Source: Desmodus rotundus (Eukaryota > Chordata > Mammalia > Chiroptera > Phyllostomidae). From it: a DNA stretch of 64,000 nt. The notes beneath the pieces are model-generated. The model was not told where the DNA came from. It saw nothing but the letters and a program-made list of their open reading frames with translations, and did not search any database. Location of the stretch: assembly GCF_022682495.2 (NCBI RefSeq), contig NC_071388.1, positions 180,356,528 to 180,420,527 of the forward strand. The letters run 5' to 3'. This document shows positions 11,460-22,097 of the stretch, one piece after another. How positions within the stretch are numbered: position 1 is the first letter of the stretch; the number at the start of each line of letters is the position of its first letter. A program made the translations under genes and the position numbers.

Positions 11460-11735
11460 ATTTTTAGTAAGTTCTATGTGTTTTAGCCAGACAAAACTTC
11501 AGATTGTCCCAATGTAGTGAAGTTTCAAATACACAAAGCACGAATGCACCGATCAGCTTTTCTTTGCATAAAAATAAGATTTAGGTGAAAAAAATTTTTT
11601 AAGGACTTTCTGAATGTTAGTGTTCTTAATTTTGCCAATAAGATACCCCCAAAAGGAGCAGAAACTGGTTCTCTAATTCTTTTGTAAAAATGGCATGGAC
11701 GGTTTAGGCATAAAATCTGCCCGTGTTACAACGAC
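11460..11735 (+). repeat. Diverged local duplication, copy B
   Basis: Second copy of the segment at 10585-10875, with the same landmarks in the same order and orientation. Sequence beyond about 11735 no longer aligns convincingly. Confidence 0.7.
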
Positions 11736-12390
11736 AGAGATCTTCCAGATCTGTGAGGCAGGGAGTCTTTGTGCCCTGGGAGGGGCACGAGGATCTTGCA
11801 GGGTTCGCCCACTGGTTAGAGGTCCCAGAGGAGTTTTGTTGTTGTTGTTGGTTTGTTTTGGATGCAAATCTGCCTTCTCCGGCTGAGGACGAGCAGTGGA
11901 GGTGGGTTAAGTGGAATAACGCTTCAGTGTTACCCAAGTGCCTCGGTGAGAAAATCTGAGAATGGGGCTTATCTGCAGGCACAGAAACCAAAAGGTTGCT
12001 GAAGACTTTATCCCTTCACTCATTCATATTTCTTCGCCGATTTCACTAAGCATTAATGAAATGTCTGTCACGGGGTTGGAGACGAGAGAGAACAAAGAAA
12101 CGCAGGATAGTGATCTAGACCATTATCACAAGGGCACAGTGGTTGACGTAGAGATACCAGGAAACAGCAAAGGTCCTTTAATGTCAGTAAAAACACACGA
12201 GAACTTAACTACTTTAAGACATCCACTCATGCCAATGAAATTAGCTGACAAGGGTACGGATCCTGTGGGGTCCTTTAAGCAGTTCCCTTTGCCATTTTCA
12301 GGAAGGTCTAACCTCTAGCCCCATTCTAGAGGAGTCTCTGGCTCTGGGACAGGGTATGAGTAAGGGATAAGTGCCTCCACACCTACTACT
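11736..12390. other. Intronic sequence, nothing assigned
   Basis: A GTT run lies at 11833-11848. The 118-codon plus-strand frame at 11962-12318 has no recognisable domain or convincing splice context, and I treat it as chance. Confidence 0.4.
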
Positions 12391-12394
12391 CAAG

Positions 12395-12545
12395 TCCGGT
12401 GTGAGGATCAGCAGCATAGCCTGGCCTAGCAATTTACTAGAGAAGCAGAATCTCTGGCCTTATCACCGACCTACTGAATCAGGCCCTGCTTTTCAACAGG
12501 TCCCCAGGAGATTTATTGGCTCATGACAGTTTAAAAGGCATTGTC
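12395..12545. mobile_element. MER5A-type hAT element
   Basis: 'agaagcagaatctctggcc', 'gacctactgaatcag', 'ctgcttttcaacaggtccccagg' and a following 'gatt' match the palindromic-looking MER5A (Charlie-derived, non-autonomous) consensus. Noncoding. Confidence 0.75.
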
Positions 12546-12896
12546 TTAATACATTTCTAAATGCTTACAGGGAAACTGAATGAATTTAAGTTACATTCCA
12601 TGGGATCAGTTCTCCATCTGACCTCCACCCAACCCCACCACTCCAGGCAGGACTAGGCTGTCCAGTCTGCCGGACATTCTTTTGGTCAGTCCTTGTTCTT
12701 GAAGAGATACTACCTTGTATGGAAGTAAAACTTGCCAAAAATGTCCCAGGGATAAGGTTACTGATTAAGCAACAAACACATGATTGCGTTCACATGACAA
12801 ACACAGAAGATAGTATCCTGGAAGCCTGAAGCAAAGGTACAAGCTGGCACGGCGAGAGTTCCTTCTGAGAACTGGGGAGCAATGCGGGCTCCAAGG

Positions 12897-13068
12897 CAGT
12901 GGTTCTAACGCGAGCATGCAGTCACTGGAGGGCTCGTTCAAGTGGAGTGTTAGACCCCAGCCCAGGAGTTTCTTCTTCAGCCAGTCTAGGGTGGATGCTG
13001 AGAATGTGTATTTATCACCTGTTCTTACAGAACCACACAAAGTACCTCTGCTCTAACTCAGTGCTTTT
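12897..13068. mobile_element. MER5A-type hAT element
   Basis: Begins 'CAGTGGTTCT' and ends 'CAGTGCTTTTCAAAC', the two imperfect terminal repeats of MER5A/Charlie elements, with 'tagaccccagcccaggagtt' in between. Noncoding. Confidence 0.65.
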
Positions 13069-13069
13069 C

Positions 13070-13285
13070 AAACAGAGGTGGGGAAGTCATGCCATCCCCT
13101 GCCCCCAACCAGGGTCACACTTAGGAATGTCTTCAGACAGTTTTGGTTATTGTAACTAGGTGTCGCAACTGGCATCTAGTGAGTGGAGGCTGGGGATGCC
13201 GCCGAGCATCCCACAACGCACAGGGCAGTCCCCACAAAAAGGATGCTCTGGCCCCAAGTGTCAATAGTGCTCCCGTTGAAGTTTT
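13070..13285 (+). mobile_element. MER20 hAT element
   Basis: Clear MER20 landmarks in order: 'aggaatgtcttcagacagttttggtta', 'actggcatctagtg-gtgga', 'ggctggggatgc', 'gagcatcccacaacgcacagg' and 'ccaagtgtcaatagtgc'. MER20 is a eutherian-wide non-autonomous DNA transposon. Some copies have been reported as regulatory elements in uterine stromal cells. Confidence 0.85.
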
Positions 13286-13289
13286 TACT

Positions 13290-13445
13290 CTAAATCTCAA
13301 CTTTTGCTGCCCATTAGAAATCCCTGGGTGGACTTGAAACATCCTGAGGCCCAGACTGTACCTCAGGTCAATTCAATCAGAATCTCCGACTGGGACCTAG
13401 GTGACAGTATTTTTTATAGCTCTCCAGGAGATTGCAATGTATAGC
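13290..13445. mobile_element. MER5A-type hAT element
   Basis: 'attagaaatccctgggtgga', 'aggcccagactgtacctcag', 'caattcaatcagaatctcc', 'ggacctaggtgacagtatttttt' and 'agctctccaggagattgcaatgt' match MER5A across its length. Confidence 0.85.
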
Positions 13446-13449
13446 AAAG

Positions 13450-13965
13450 GCTGATGAGAGCTCTTCTAAAGGATGGAAAATATGTAAACAGTTGACAATT
13501 GTGCTGTTAACATGTCAGCTCCCAGATCGATTCTCCACTTTATTTTATTCAGCTCTCTGGGAGGCTGTCCGGGACCAGGCTATCCAGATCCACTTGCCCC
13601 CTGGCTCTTTGGTGGATTCAGCTAATGAGTTTACCATCTGGACTTTGGAGGCAGGAAGAGAGAGAGAATATCTTACTTATTTTTACTGCCTGCTCATGCG
13701 TTACCACAATCCTGAGAGTAGTTCTCTTCCTTTCTGGCTACAGCTGTTTTGGGGTGGTCACTCCTTATCTTCCCTTGTCCCTTTAGGCCTGGGGTGCCAA
13801 AACCTTGCTGGTGTTGCCGGTTCATTCCCAGGTGCTTCAATATCTATTATTGGTTCCCTCAACTCTGCATACATTGCTGTCAATGACCCCTTACTCTGAA
13901 GAGTCACTTCAGAACTCCAGGTGAATGTGTTGTCTGTTTCCTGCCGGGCAGGGCAGGCCTCACAG
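13450..13965 (+). mobile_element. Old interspersed repeat, family unassigned
   Basis: Phrases recur from a high-copy mammalian repeat: 'tggctctttggtggattcagctaatg', 'gcaggaagagagagag', 'ctggctacagctgttttgggg', 'gttccctcaactctgcat' and a terminal 'gtctgtttcctgccggg'. It contains a chance 155-codon frame (13432-13899) that I do not regard as a gene. Confidence 0.6.
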
Positions 13966-14455
13966 GAGTGGGACCTGTGCGAGCACATTGGCCCCACACT
14001 CAGAAAGGTTTCACACTTGGCTTAATGCTGTGCTCCCTTCCATCTCGAAATCCTTAGTATGTTTGCGTGCACAAGAGGCCCTGCATTTTCTCTTTCCACG
14101 GGGCCCCACAAGTTATATAGCGACCATGCCATATATATCCCCACAGCGTGCCTCACTTTTTAGGGGTAACTTTGACAAAAGAAATTCTTCATTTTAATGG
14201 AGTTCAATTTAGGATTTTTTTTTCCTTTATGATTAGTACTTTTTTGTGTCCTCTTTCAGACATCTATGTCCCAAATCCGTGAAGATGTCCTCGATTCCCC
14301 TACACCGTCTTCTACAAGATTTATTGTTTTACTTTTCACATTTACATGAAAGTCAAACATTTAATTTTGTGATCAGTGGAGGTAAATGGCAAGGTTTACT
14401 TCTTTCCACATGAATAAAACAATAATCTATGTTCATTTATTAAAAAGACAACCTT
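13966..14455. other. Unassigned sequence before L1
   Basis: No exon seen. T-rich tracts at 14215-14224 and 14245-14250 may belong to the adjacent antisense L1 material. Confidence 0.35.
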
Positions 14456-14459
14456 TTTC

Positions 14460-16070
14460 TTCTTGTTTTCTAGGGCCACTTTTGTTATAGATTGTATCCA
14501 AATATGACTGGTTTTATAGTATGATGGTGATTCTGGTCTCATAAATGATTTGTTTAGAATTAGGAATTAGTTATGTCTTAAATGTTTGGTACAATTCACC
14601 AGTAAAACCATCTGGACCTGCAATTGGTTTTCCCTACTTAGGAAGCTTTTTAACCACACATTTGATTTCTTTACTAGACATAGGACTGTTCAGATGATCT
14701 CTTCCTTCCTGACTGAGCTCTGGTAGTTTGTGTCGTTTAAGGAATTCGTCCATTTCACATAACAAGTTTCTTGGCAACTCTTCATTTTGTTAATCTTTTC
14801 TCTCATTTTCCTCTATTATTTTATTTACTTGTGTTCTAATCTCTATTATGTTCTTATGATACCTTTGAGCATAGCTGGTTCTTCTTTGTCTAGTTCCTTG
14901 GAGGGTAAAGTTAGGTTTTTTACTTGAGATATTTCTTTCTTTCTTTCTTTCTTTCTTTTTTGATGTAAGCACTCACCATGGTAAACCTCCTTCTTAGAAC
15001 TACTTTCCCTACATCCTGTAAGTTTTACAACGTTGTGCTTCCATTTTCATTTGTCTCAATAAATTTTTTATTTCTCTTTTGATTTCTTTTTCGATCTATT
15101 GCTTTTTAACAACACTATTGCTTAATTTCCATGTTTTTTGTGAATTTTCCAGCTTTCCTCTTGTTATTGTTTCTAGTTTCATCCATTGTGGTTGGAAAAG
15201 ATACTTGATATAATTTCTATCTTCTCAAATTTGTTAAGACTTGTTTGTGGCTTAACATATGATCTATTCTAGAAAGTATTCCCTGTGTGCTGGAGAGAAA
15301 CATTCTATCCGCTGCTATTGGATGGAATGTTCTGTGGCTGTCAGTTGGATTCATATGGCCTCCAGGATTGTTCAGATCCACTGTTTCCTTATTTCCTCTC
15401 TGTCCTGAGGACCTATCCGTTGCTGAGAGTGGAGCATTAAAATCCTCTACAACTGCCGTATTGTTGTTTATTTCTCCTTTTAGTTCTGTTAGTGTTTATA
15501 CATTTAGGTGTTGCAATGTTGAATGCATAAATATTTACAACTGTTATATCTTCTTGGTGAATTGACCTCTTTATTATTATACAATGACTTTGTTTCTTTG
15601 ATCATTTAAAGCTTAAAATCTACTTTGCTTGATATAAGAATAGTTACCCTGCTTTCTTTCTTTGGCTTCCACTTGCTGAAAATATTTTTTTTTATCCCTT
15701 CACTCTAAGTCTATGTGAGTTCTTAAAACTCAAGTGACCACACAAAAAACAACACAAAACAAAGCCAAAAACCTCAGTTGAGTCTTTTGTAGGCAGCTTA
15801 TTGTTGGGTCTTGTTTTTTAATCTGCTCAGCCATTCTATGTCTTTGGATTGGAGAATTTAATCCATATGTGTTTAAAGTAATTATTGATGGGTAAGGACT
15901 TACCGTTGCTCCTTTATCCCTTGCTTCCTCTTTGCTGTCCTCATTTACAACTTGATGACGTTTTGTGGTGTCATGCTTGGAGTCCTTTATCATAATCTCT
16001 TGTGTATTTACTAAAGCTATCTCTTTTGTGGTTATTATGAGGCTTACATAAACTCTCTTATGTTTCTAAC
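14460..16070 (-). mobile_element. Old L1 ORF2 (antisense), reverse transcriptase to endonuclease region
   Basis: Antisense ORF2 landmarks run from the middle of the reverse transcriptase ('aattcaccagtaaaaccatctggacctg', 'gaattcgtccatttc') to the 5' part ('tttgattt-tttttcgatc', 'catttaggtgttgcaatgttgaatgc', 'gaccctgctttctttctttggc-tccacttgc', 'ccattctatgtctttggattggagaattta'). All frames are disrupted. A TTTC microsatellite lies inside. Confidence 0.8.
14931..14959. repeat. (TTTC)n microsatellite
   Basis: About seven TTTC units within the antisense L1 segment. Confidence 0.85.
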
Positions 16071-16079
16071 ATCCTATTT

Positions 16080-16780
16080 TAAGCTGAGAGCACTAGCCTC
16101 TGATAACCACTGTTGGGCTTTCTGTCTCTATGAATTTGACTGCTTTAGGTACCTCTTATAAGTGGAATCATACAGTATTTGTCCTTCTGTGCCTCTAGCG
16201 TAATGCCTTCCAGGTTCAATCATGTTACTGTTTATATCAGAAGTTCCTTTCAAAGGCTGAATAATATTCCATTGTATGTACATGTTATATTTTGTTTCTT
16301 CCATTTATCTGTCGGTAGACATTTGGGTTGTTTTTGTCTTTTGGTGATTGTGAGTAATGCTATTATACTCATTGGGGTAAAAATACTTAGGAACCTAATT
16401 TTAATTTGCTTGTGTATACACCTAGAAGCGGGGTGGGCTGGATAGTATGGGAGTCCATAGAATAATCACATGGCAAGTCTTCACTGTTTTTGAGGGATTG
16501 ACATGTTGGTTTCCACAGAAGATGCACCATTTTACATTCTTACAAGCAATGCACAATTTCTCCACATCCAAGCTGACACTTGTTGGGTTTGGGTTTGTTT
16601 GTTTGTTTGTTATATTAGTTATCATACCATGTGTGAAGTGGTTTTGATGTGCATTTCCCTAATGATTCGGGATGTTGAGCATCTTTTTACAAGTTAATTG
16701 GCCATTTATATTTCTTCTTTGGAGAAATGTCTACTCAAGTCCTTTGCCTATTTTTAAATTCAGTTGTTTGTTTTTTGTTG
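16080..16780 (-). mobile_element. Old L1 3' region (antisense)
   Basis: Antisense 3'UTR/ORF2 C-terminal landmarks: 'aagtggaatcatacagtatttgtccttctgtgcct', 'gaataatattccattgtatgtaca', 'acctagaagcggg', 'ccacatccaagctgacacttgttgg' and 'gatgttgagcatctttttac'. It is separate from the neighbouring antisense segment, because L1 coordinates jump back to the 3' end. Confidence 0.8.
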
Positions 16781-16884
16781 TTGTTGAGGGAAACATTTTA
16801 AATAAGATAAACCAACACAATATTGCCAGGATATAATATTTTCTGATAAAATATTGCTAAAAACATGTTTTTAAATAATTACCA

Positions 16885-17745
16885 GTGCATAGGTCTCACA
16901 AAGCATTTTTGTCCAGAGTATATAAAGAACTCCTACAACTCAAAAAGGAGACAAACATCTCAATTGACAAGGGTAACAGATCTAACAGACACTTCACAAA
17001 AGAATATATACACATGGCCAATAAGTACGTGAAAAGAAATTCAACACCACTAGTTATGAGGGAAGTGCAAATTTAAATCACAAGGAGATACAATTATATG
17101 CCCATTAGGTTGGCCAATATTAAAAAGAATAATAATACATTTATCTTAGGGAGGATGTGGAATAACTAGAACTTTAGTGGGAACAAGAAATAGTACAACC
17201 AATTTGAACAACATTTTGACAATTTCTTTAAAAGTAGAACATAATGCTTACCATACAGCCCATTCATTTCATACCTAGATGGTTGCTCATAAATGTTTAC
17301 AGCAGCTTTATTCATAATAGCCAAAAAGGAGAAACAATCTAGATGTGGTGGACAAACAAGTTTTGACACAGTAATACAATGGAACACTCTCAGCAATAAA
17401 AAGAAACAAACCACCGATACATGCGACACGGATGCTGTGGGAAAGAAGTCAGACGCGAAGAGTGCGAACTATATCACTGAATTTATAGCCAGTCCTCCTA
17501 CAGCACAACCAACGCACTGTGGTATACAATAAACCAGGCGGTGCCCAGGGCCTGTAAGGTAGCGAATCAACTTCAGAGGGAAACAAAGGAACTCCAGGGG
17601 GCGGAGGGGGGAGTGATATGAATATTCTGTTTCTTGATTGTGGTGATGGTGGTTCCACAGTTGCGTATACTTGTCAAAGCTCATCTAAGTGCACGCTTAA
17701 ATGTATTTTATTGTATTAAGTGGCACTTTGATAAAAAAGTTCATT
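16885..17745 (+). mobile_element. Old L1 3' region (sense)
   Basis: Sense ORF2 C-terminus: 'tatataaagaactcctacaactcaa', 'cacatggccaataagtac', 'caccactagttatgagggaa-tgcaaatt', 'gcagctttattcataatagcc' and 'acaatggaacactctcagcaataaa', then a 3'UTR ending about 17745. Together with 16080-16780 it forms a head-to-head pair of opposite L1s. No intact frame. Confidence 0.8.
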
Positions 17746-19450
17746 TTTTACCAAGTGTGTTCTCCTAGTATCTAGCAAACTATGACAATAATCTAAGTCT
17801 CCAAATCATCATGATATACTTAAGTCTGACCTAAGTATGACAAATTAACACCTTACGCTGAGAAAGGAAATTAAGTACGAAGCCTCCTTTATTCACAAAC
17901 TAGAATAATTTCCTAGAATACCATTAGTAAAATAATTATATTCACTCCTTTTCTTTCAGATTTTCTGAATATGCCACTACATTTCAAACAAACTAAAGAA
18001 TAGAATAATGTATATTTAAAATGTTTGGATTATCAGAGAACAAAGTTCATCTTACAAAATCATTTATATTATTCTCTAAGTAAATGGAATAAAGCATTTC
18101 AAAATTACTTTATGTCTTAAATATGCTCTATTATGTTGAATGGCCCCTTAAACATAAAATCAAACACATGGGAAGTTACAAGGATATCAGCTAGGCCTTC
18201 ATTTCTGTGTGTCTGCTACTGCGTTGTTATACAAAATTGCCTACAACATTTTTCAGTTTAGAGCTCATGAAATTGTACAAATTCTATTCACAATTTTGTG
18301 TGGGCAAACACATGATCCCAATGAGGGAGACTTCCATTTAAATCATAAACAATTTACTGAAAAATAATTATTCAAAATAATATTTCAATACTGTAGAAGA
18401 AAAAGAGTACATCAACAATGAAAACAGACGCTTGTGTTCTAAAGCTTAACCTCTAAGAACAAGATAGTGTTAGCACCTTGTGAAAATAGATCTTACCATT
18501 CTCTTGGACACATCACGAGTAGGAGAATGTTGTCTCTGATGGTATCATCCCCTAGGGTTTGAGATTTTAACATCAAGAAAATGTCCTTGTTTCCTTGTAT
18601 TTTCATGACCAAATAGCATTCTTGCTAAATGCTTTAGATTACTAAAAGCAGGGCGAGGGGAGAAAAACCTCATGCAGAATTTCAGGTGTCAGGACTATGT
18701 CCTAGTGGCCCGAGTCTGCCGTGTGTCTGCGCGGATGTGGCCTCTACAGTCTGTGCCACAGGTGGCAGAAACTGCACTGGGTCATTTCACTCTGATCGAC
18801 TCCACCTCTAGAACCAGAAACTGCTGCCCATTTGCTCAGACATCTATGATTTTTAAAGACTTTTAAAAATAATCTTTCTGTTCTTCAAGTTGTACAATGG
18901 GATCCATGGAGAAACCAAATTCTTTGATTCACCCAGAAGAATGTTATCTCTAAGTCTTTGATTATCTGGTTTTGAATTATATGTAATCATGAAACTCGGG
19001 GCTTGTCTTCTCTCAAAGCTCTTCCATCACTACAGCATGATTTACTGGAAAGTTACGTACCATACCCCACAGCTTCAAAGGCCAGATCCTCTTTGTGTCT
19101 CTACCACAAAGTCCTTAGAATTTTTATTACAGCAATATGAATTAATGCCAGTTGTTACTCTAGGAGAGATCAAACTGAAACCTCCGCAGAAGTCCAAGCA
19201 ACAGGAATCTCACAGGGAGTGATAGGAAGACACTGTGATGTGCTCTTCGGTGACTGATGGACCATTCTGTTTACTGAAGAAAAAAAAATGGTAGCAAAAT
19301 TGAACAAGCTCCCAGGGCATAGAACAAACTGCAAAAATAAATGCAAGGAGAATAACTAACATTTTAAAATACATAATCAATAAGGATGGGTGACTATGGC
19401 AGCATTTTGAGATAAAACTACATTTTCAACTATTTTAAAAATGTTTCCCA
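17746..19450. other. Repeat-poor intronic sequence
   Basis: AT-rich and largely free of repeats that I can recognise. No exon with both splice sites. Small frames at 18672-18866 and 18989-19222 lack supporting features. Confidence 0.4.
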
Positions 19451-19454
19451 TTTG

Positions 19455-19622
19455 GCAGAACCCCAAATGGGCTTTGCCAAGCACTTTTTCTTCTTAATTT
19501 TTAACTACATGTGTATTTCAAGGAAAATTTAATCCATATGTTCCTCTCTCATTTACACAATTTATCAAAATGTTGCTTTGAATGAGCCATTTAATGTCTA
19601 AGAAAACCGAAGAGCACTTCTT
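19455..19622 (+). repeat. Diverged dispersed repeat, copy 1
   Basis: Aligns by eye with 23724-23890 in the same orientation. Shared landmarks are 'gaa-cccaaa', 'ta-atttcaagg-aa-tt---tccat-tgtt-ct', 'attt--ac--aa-t-atcaa-a--ttg-tt--atga---ccattt-atgtc-aa-a'. It matches no repeat family that I know. Confidence 0.6.
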
Positions 19623-19834
19623 TTTTCCCCCCTAATACAAGTTTTTGGCTTTTTTTTTTCTTCCTAAATTAAATGTATGTTTATACTACATAAAAAGCTA
19701 ATTGAAAAATATTCAATTCTGTTTTAATATTCAGAATCAAACAAAGTCTGATAAAATGTAAAATAGCAAAAGAGCATACATTCCACTATATTACTGTATT
19801 TTTTAGTTTCTAAAGCCTTCTTTCATTCATGTGG

Positions 19835-20008
19835 TTCTTATAAATCAAAGAATGTTAAACTTAAAAGATACCTTAGAAATGACAAGTTTTTTTCCCCTCA
19901 CTTGAAAAACCAAGAAACTGAGTCTCAGTCAAGTTGAAGAATCTGCCAAAAATATAAAATTAATTAGTGGCAGAGCTAAGGCATGTGTCTTTCCATTAGA
20001 GTGACTTC
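19835..20008 (+). mobile_element. MIR-family SINE fragment
   Basis: 'aagataccttagaaatgac', 'ctcacttgaaaaaccaagaaactgagtctcag', 'tgccaaaaatataaaattaattagtggcagagctaag' parallels the MIR-type core with its 'gaaactgag' and 'agctagt-agtggcagagc' motifs. Confidence 0.65.
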
Positions 20009-20880
20009 CTTGGTTTTTCTGATTTTAATTGGGATTTTATCTATAACATATAAAAGTGTTGACCTAATACAAGATCATAAAAAAAATAACAGTGGAGTTC
20101 ACTTCTGCATGAAATCTGCCAGTCTGTAACCAACAGACAAACACCTGGACAACTGATTGGCAGAGAATCAAAAGTTCAACATCTGGAGTTGCCCCTGATG
20201 ATTTCAATGGCCCAATCCACCATGTGATCCTAATTGTATCTTTCCTTTTCTATCCCCACAAGGGTAAGCAATAGACCTGTTTAAAAGAAAAATTAAGTCC
20301 AGATACTCTCTACTCTTAGTAGTAAGTTGCTACAGCAAAACAAGTTGATTATGCTTTAACCGATAAGGATATTTCTTCCTCCTCTTCTTCTCCTCCTCTT
20401 TCTTTTTCTTCCTCCAGAAGAGATTGTTCTTAGCTACACAGAAACCTAGTGCTGGGCATTCCCTGAAGTCTGGAAAATCTCTGTGAAGTCATCAGCTCAC
20501 GGGATGAGATCAAAGTAATCTTTGGTCCAACCTCTATCACCAGTATCTTCAGGCAAGAAAAAAAAGCCCAAATGAGTGAACCACTGCTATCCCAGGTAAA
20601 TTTTAAAAGACAAAGAGAGAAAGAGAGCATACACCAATGGGGCTTCCTTGTGTCACGTCAGAAGACAGTTACAACCTACAGACCACAAGTCACAATCAAA
20701 AGAACTTCCGTAATCGTGTAACTTACTAGCATTTATGTCACTTGCTGTTCGTTTTGTAGTAGTACTTCCCTGCAAAACCCTATTTTTAAAAATGTGATGG
20801 GGGGCGTATATAATAGGAATGTGTCTTTGGGGAGTAACGAAGGAGAGAACTGGGAGACCTGTTTTGGAGGGAGAAACTAA
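20009..20880. other. Intronic sequence with a 44-nt pyrimidine tract
   Basis: 20372-20415 is an unbroken C/T tract followed by AG, with a CAG|GTAAAT donor-like site at 20592-20600. All three plus frames between them contain stops, so if an exon exists it is noncoding. No other feature is seen. Confidence 0.4.
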
Positions 20881-20884
20881 AATC

Positions 20885-21085
20885 ATCTAGTGCAGAACAG
20901 CTCAACCACTCACTAGTTGTTTGACTGTGGAAATGTTCCTTAACCTCTCTATCCAGTCTCCTCGTCTATAAAATGGAAACAATAACTTTGACCTACTTCA
21001 TAAGGATTAGTGAAATAATACATGTAAAGCACTTAGAACAGTATTTCTACATTTGCATATAATAACACCTCAATAACAATAAATT
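20885..21085 (-). mobile_element. MIR SINE
   Basis: Well-preserved antisense MIR: 'ttccttaacctctctatccagtctcctcgtctataaaatgg', 'ctacttcataaggattagtgaaataatacatgtaaagcacttagaacagt' and 'cctcaataa'. Confidence 0.85.
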
Positions 21086-21408
21086 GTGATTGTACTATCA
21101 TTTTTTTACACTGAAATAGGAAAACAGGTTGAATTCCTAGGTCTCTTGGGAAACAGACAAAGAAAATACAAAAGGATCGTTAAAGACTAATAAGGAGCCC
21201 TGTCTGAGTCTAAGCAACTGACTGAACTGTGATTCCAAACCCAACTATATACTCAAAATGTAAAACAAGGACTCAGTTAATGCTACTGTAACAACTGATG
21301 AGTTGGTATATATTGATTGCAGCCCTCCCTTCTTCTATCTTGATCTCCAGCTGCCAAAAACAACAGTAAAGATTAGAAAGTCATTAGAACCCAGTGCAAA
21401 GCACTCAC

Positions 21409-21673
21409 AAGCATCCTCAGAACTTGTGGTTTGAGAAGAAGTTACATCAGCAGTGACCTTACACATGGTAGCAGCAGGGCTCAAGGGAGGTGGACTTTCT
21501 GAGCTGCTTCTTTTTGGTGAAGTCTTTTTTTTTTTTTTAATTGTAATTTGACTGGTTATACCAGAGGGTAAATGGATTGGCAAACTCACTGGCTTAAGAA
21601 GCAAGAGGCTTGGAGCTGCCATCATTTTGCCTGAAGCACCATTCTGAAGACGTTCTGTTTTGGGGGTTCTTGT
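21409..21673 (-). CDS. Possible coding exon, low confidence
   Basis: On the minus strand a 265-nt block is open in one frame (88 codons plus one base). It starts after a TAG acceptor (21674-21676) in phase 0 and ends at a GTGAGT donor (21403-21408) in phase 1. It encodes Thr/Arg-rich residues, a hydrophobic 'MMAAPSLLLLKPVSLPIHLP' segment, a Lys-5 run from an A13 tract, and a Ser/Pro/Thr-rich tail (SSSESPPPLSP). Phase 0 at its start would fit the phase-0 end of the exon at 44154-44414. Against it: the pyrimidine tract is mediocre, the last exon base is T, and the A13 tract is unusual in coding sequence. I do not recognise the protein. Confidence 0.3.
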
Positions 21674-21894
21674 CTACGCCAAAACAGGTTGGATTTGGTG
21701 ATCACAAACACCCCTGCACCCTGATATTTCATGGATCCATAACAGTACAGTTACGAGACCTCGAGATTGGTTAATCGGGCCACATCACTCTACCATCTGG
21801 GCTGACTGACACAGCACCTTCCTTTGAAAGCTCCAGGTACTGCGTACAGCACAACTGAGAAAAAAAGAGAAAGGTGGTGTCTACAATACGCTTT

Positions 21895-22097
21895 AAAGTT
21901 AGATCCGGATTCAGATTTGGCTCTTCCGCTTTATCAATAGCTCCATATTGAGCAAATTGTTTCAGGTCTCTCGGTCTAAATTTTCCCAGTTATGAAGTGT
22001 GGCTCACTTTCCCCATTTCATAGGGCTGCTCGAAGATTAAATAAGAATGTGTAAGTCACACGCCTGCCTCATAACGGGTGCTCGACAGAGGGGAGCT
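21895..22097 (-). mobile_element. MIR SINE
   Basis: Antisense MIR: 'gattcagatttggctcttcc', 'tgagcaaattgtttcaggtctctcggtctaa-tttt', 'ccatttcatagggctgctcgaagattaaataa' and 'aacgggtgctcgacag'. Confidence 0.75.

Noticed and set aside
13432..13899. 155-codon plus-strand frame
   Set aside because: It lies within an old interspersed repeat whose phrases I recognise.
17106..17122. 'TTAGGTTGGCCAATATT', resembling a mariner terminal repeat
   Set aside because: It sits inside sense L1 ORF2 at the position of the L1 phrase 'attagaatggccaaa', so it is a chance variant of L1 sequence.
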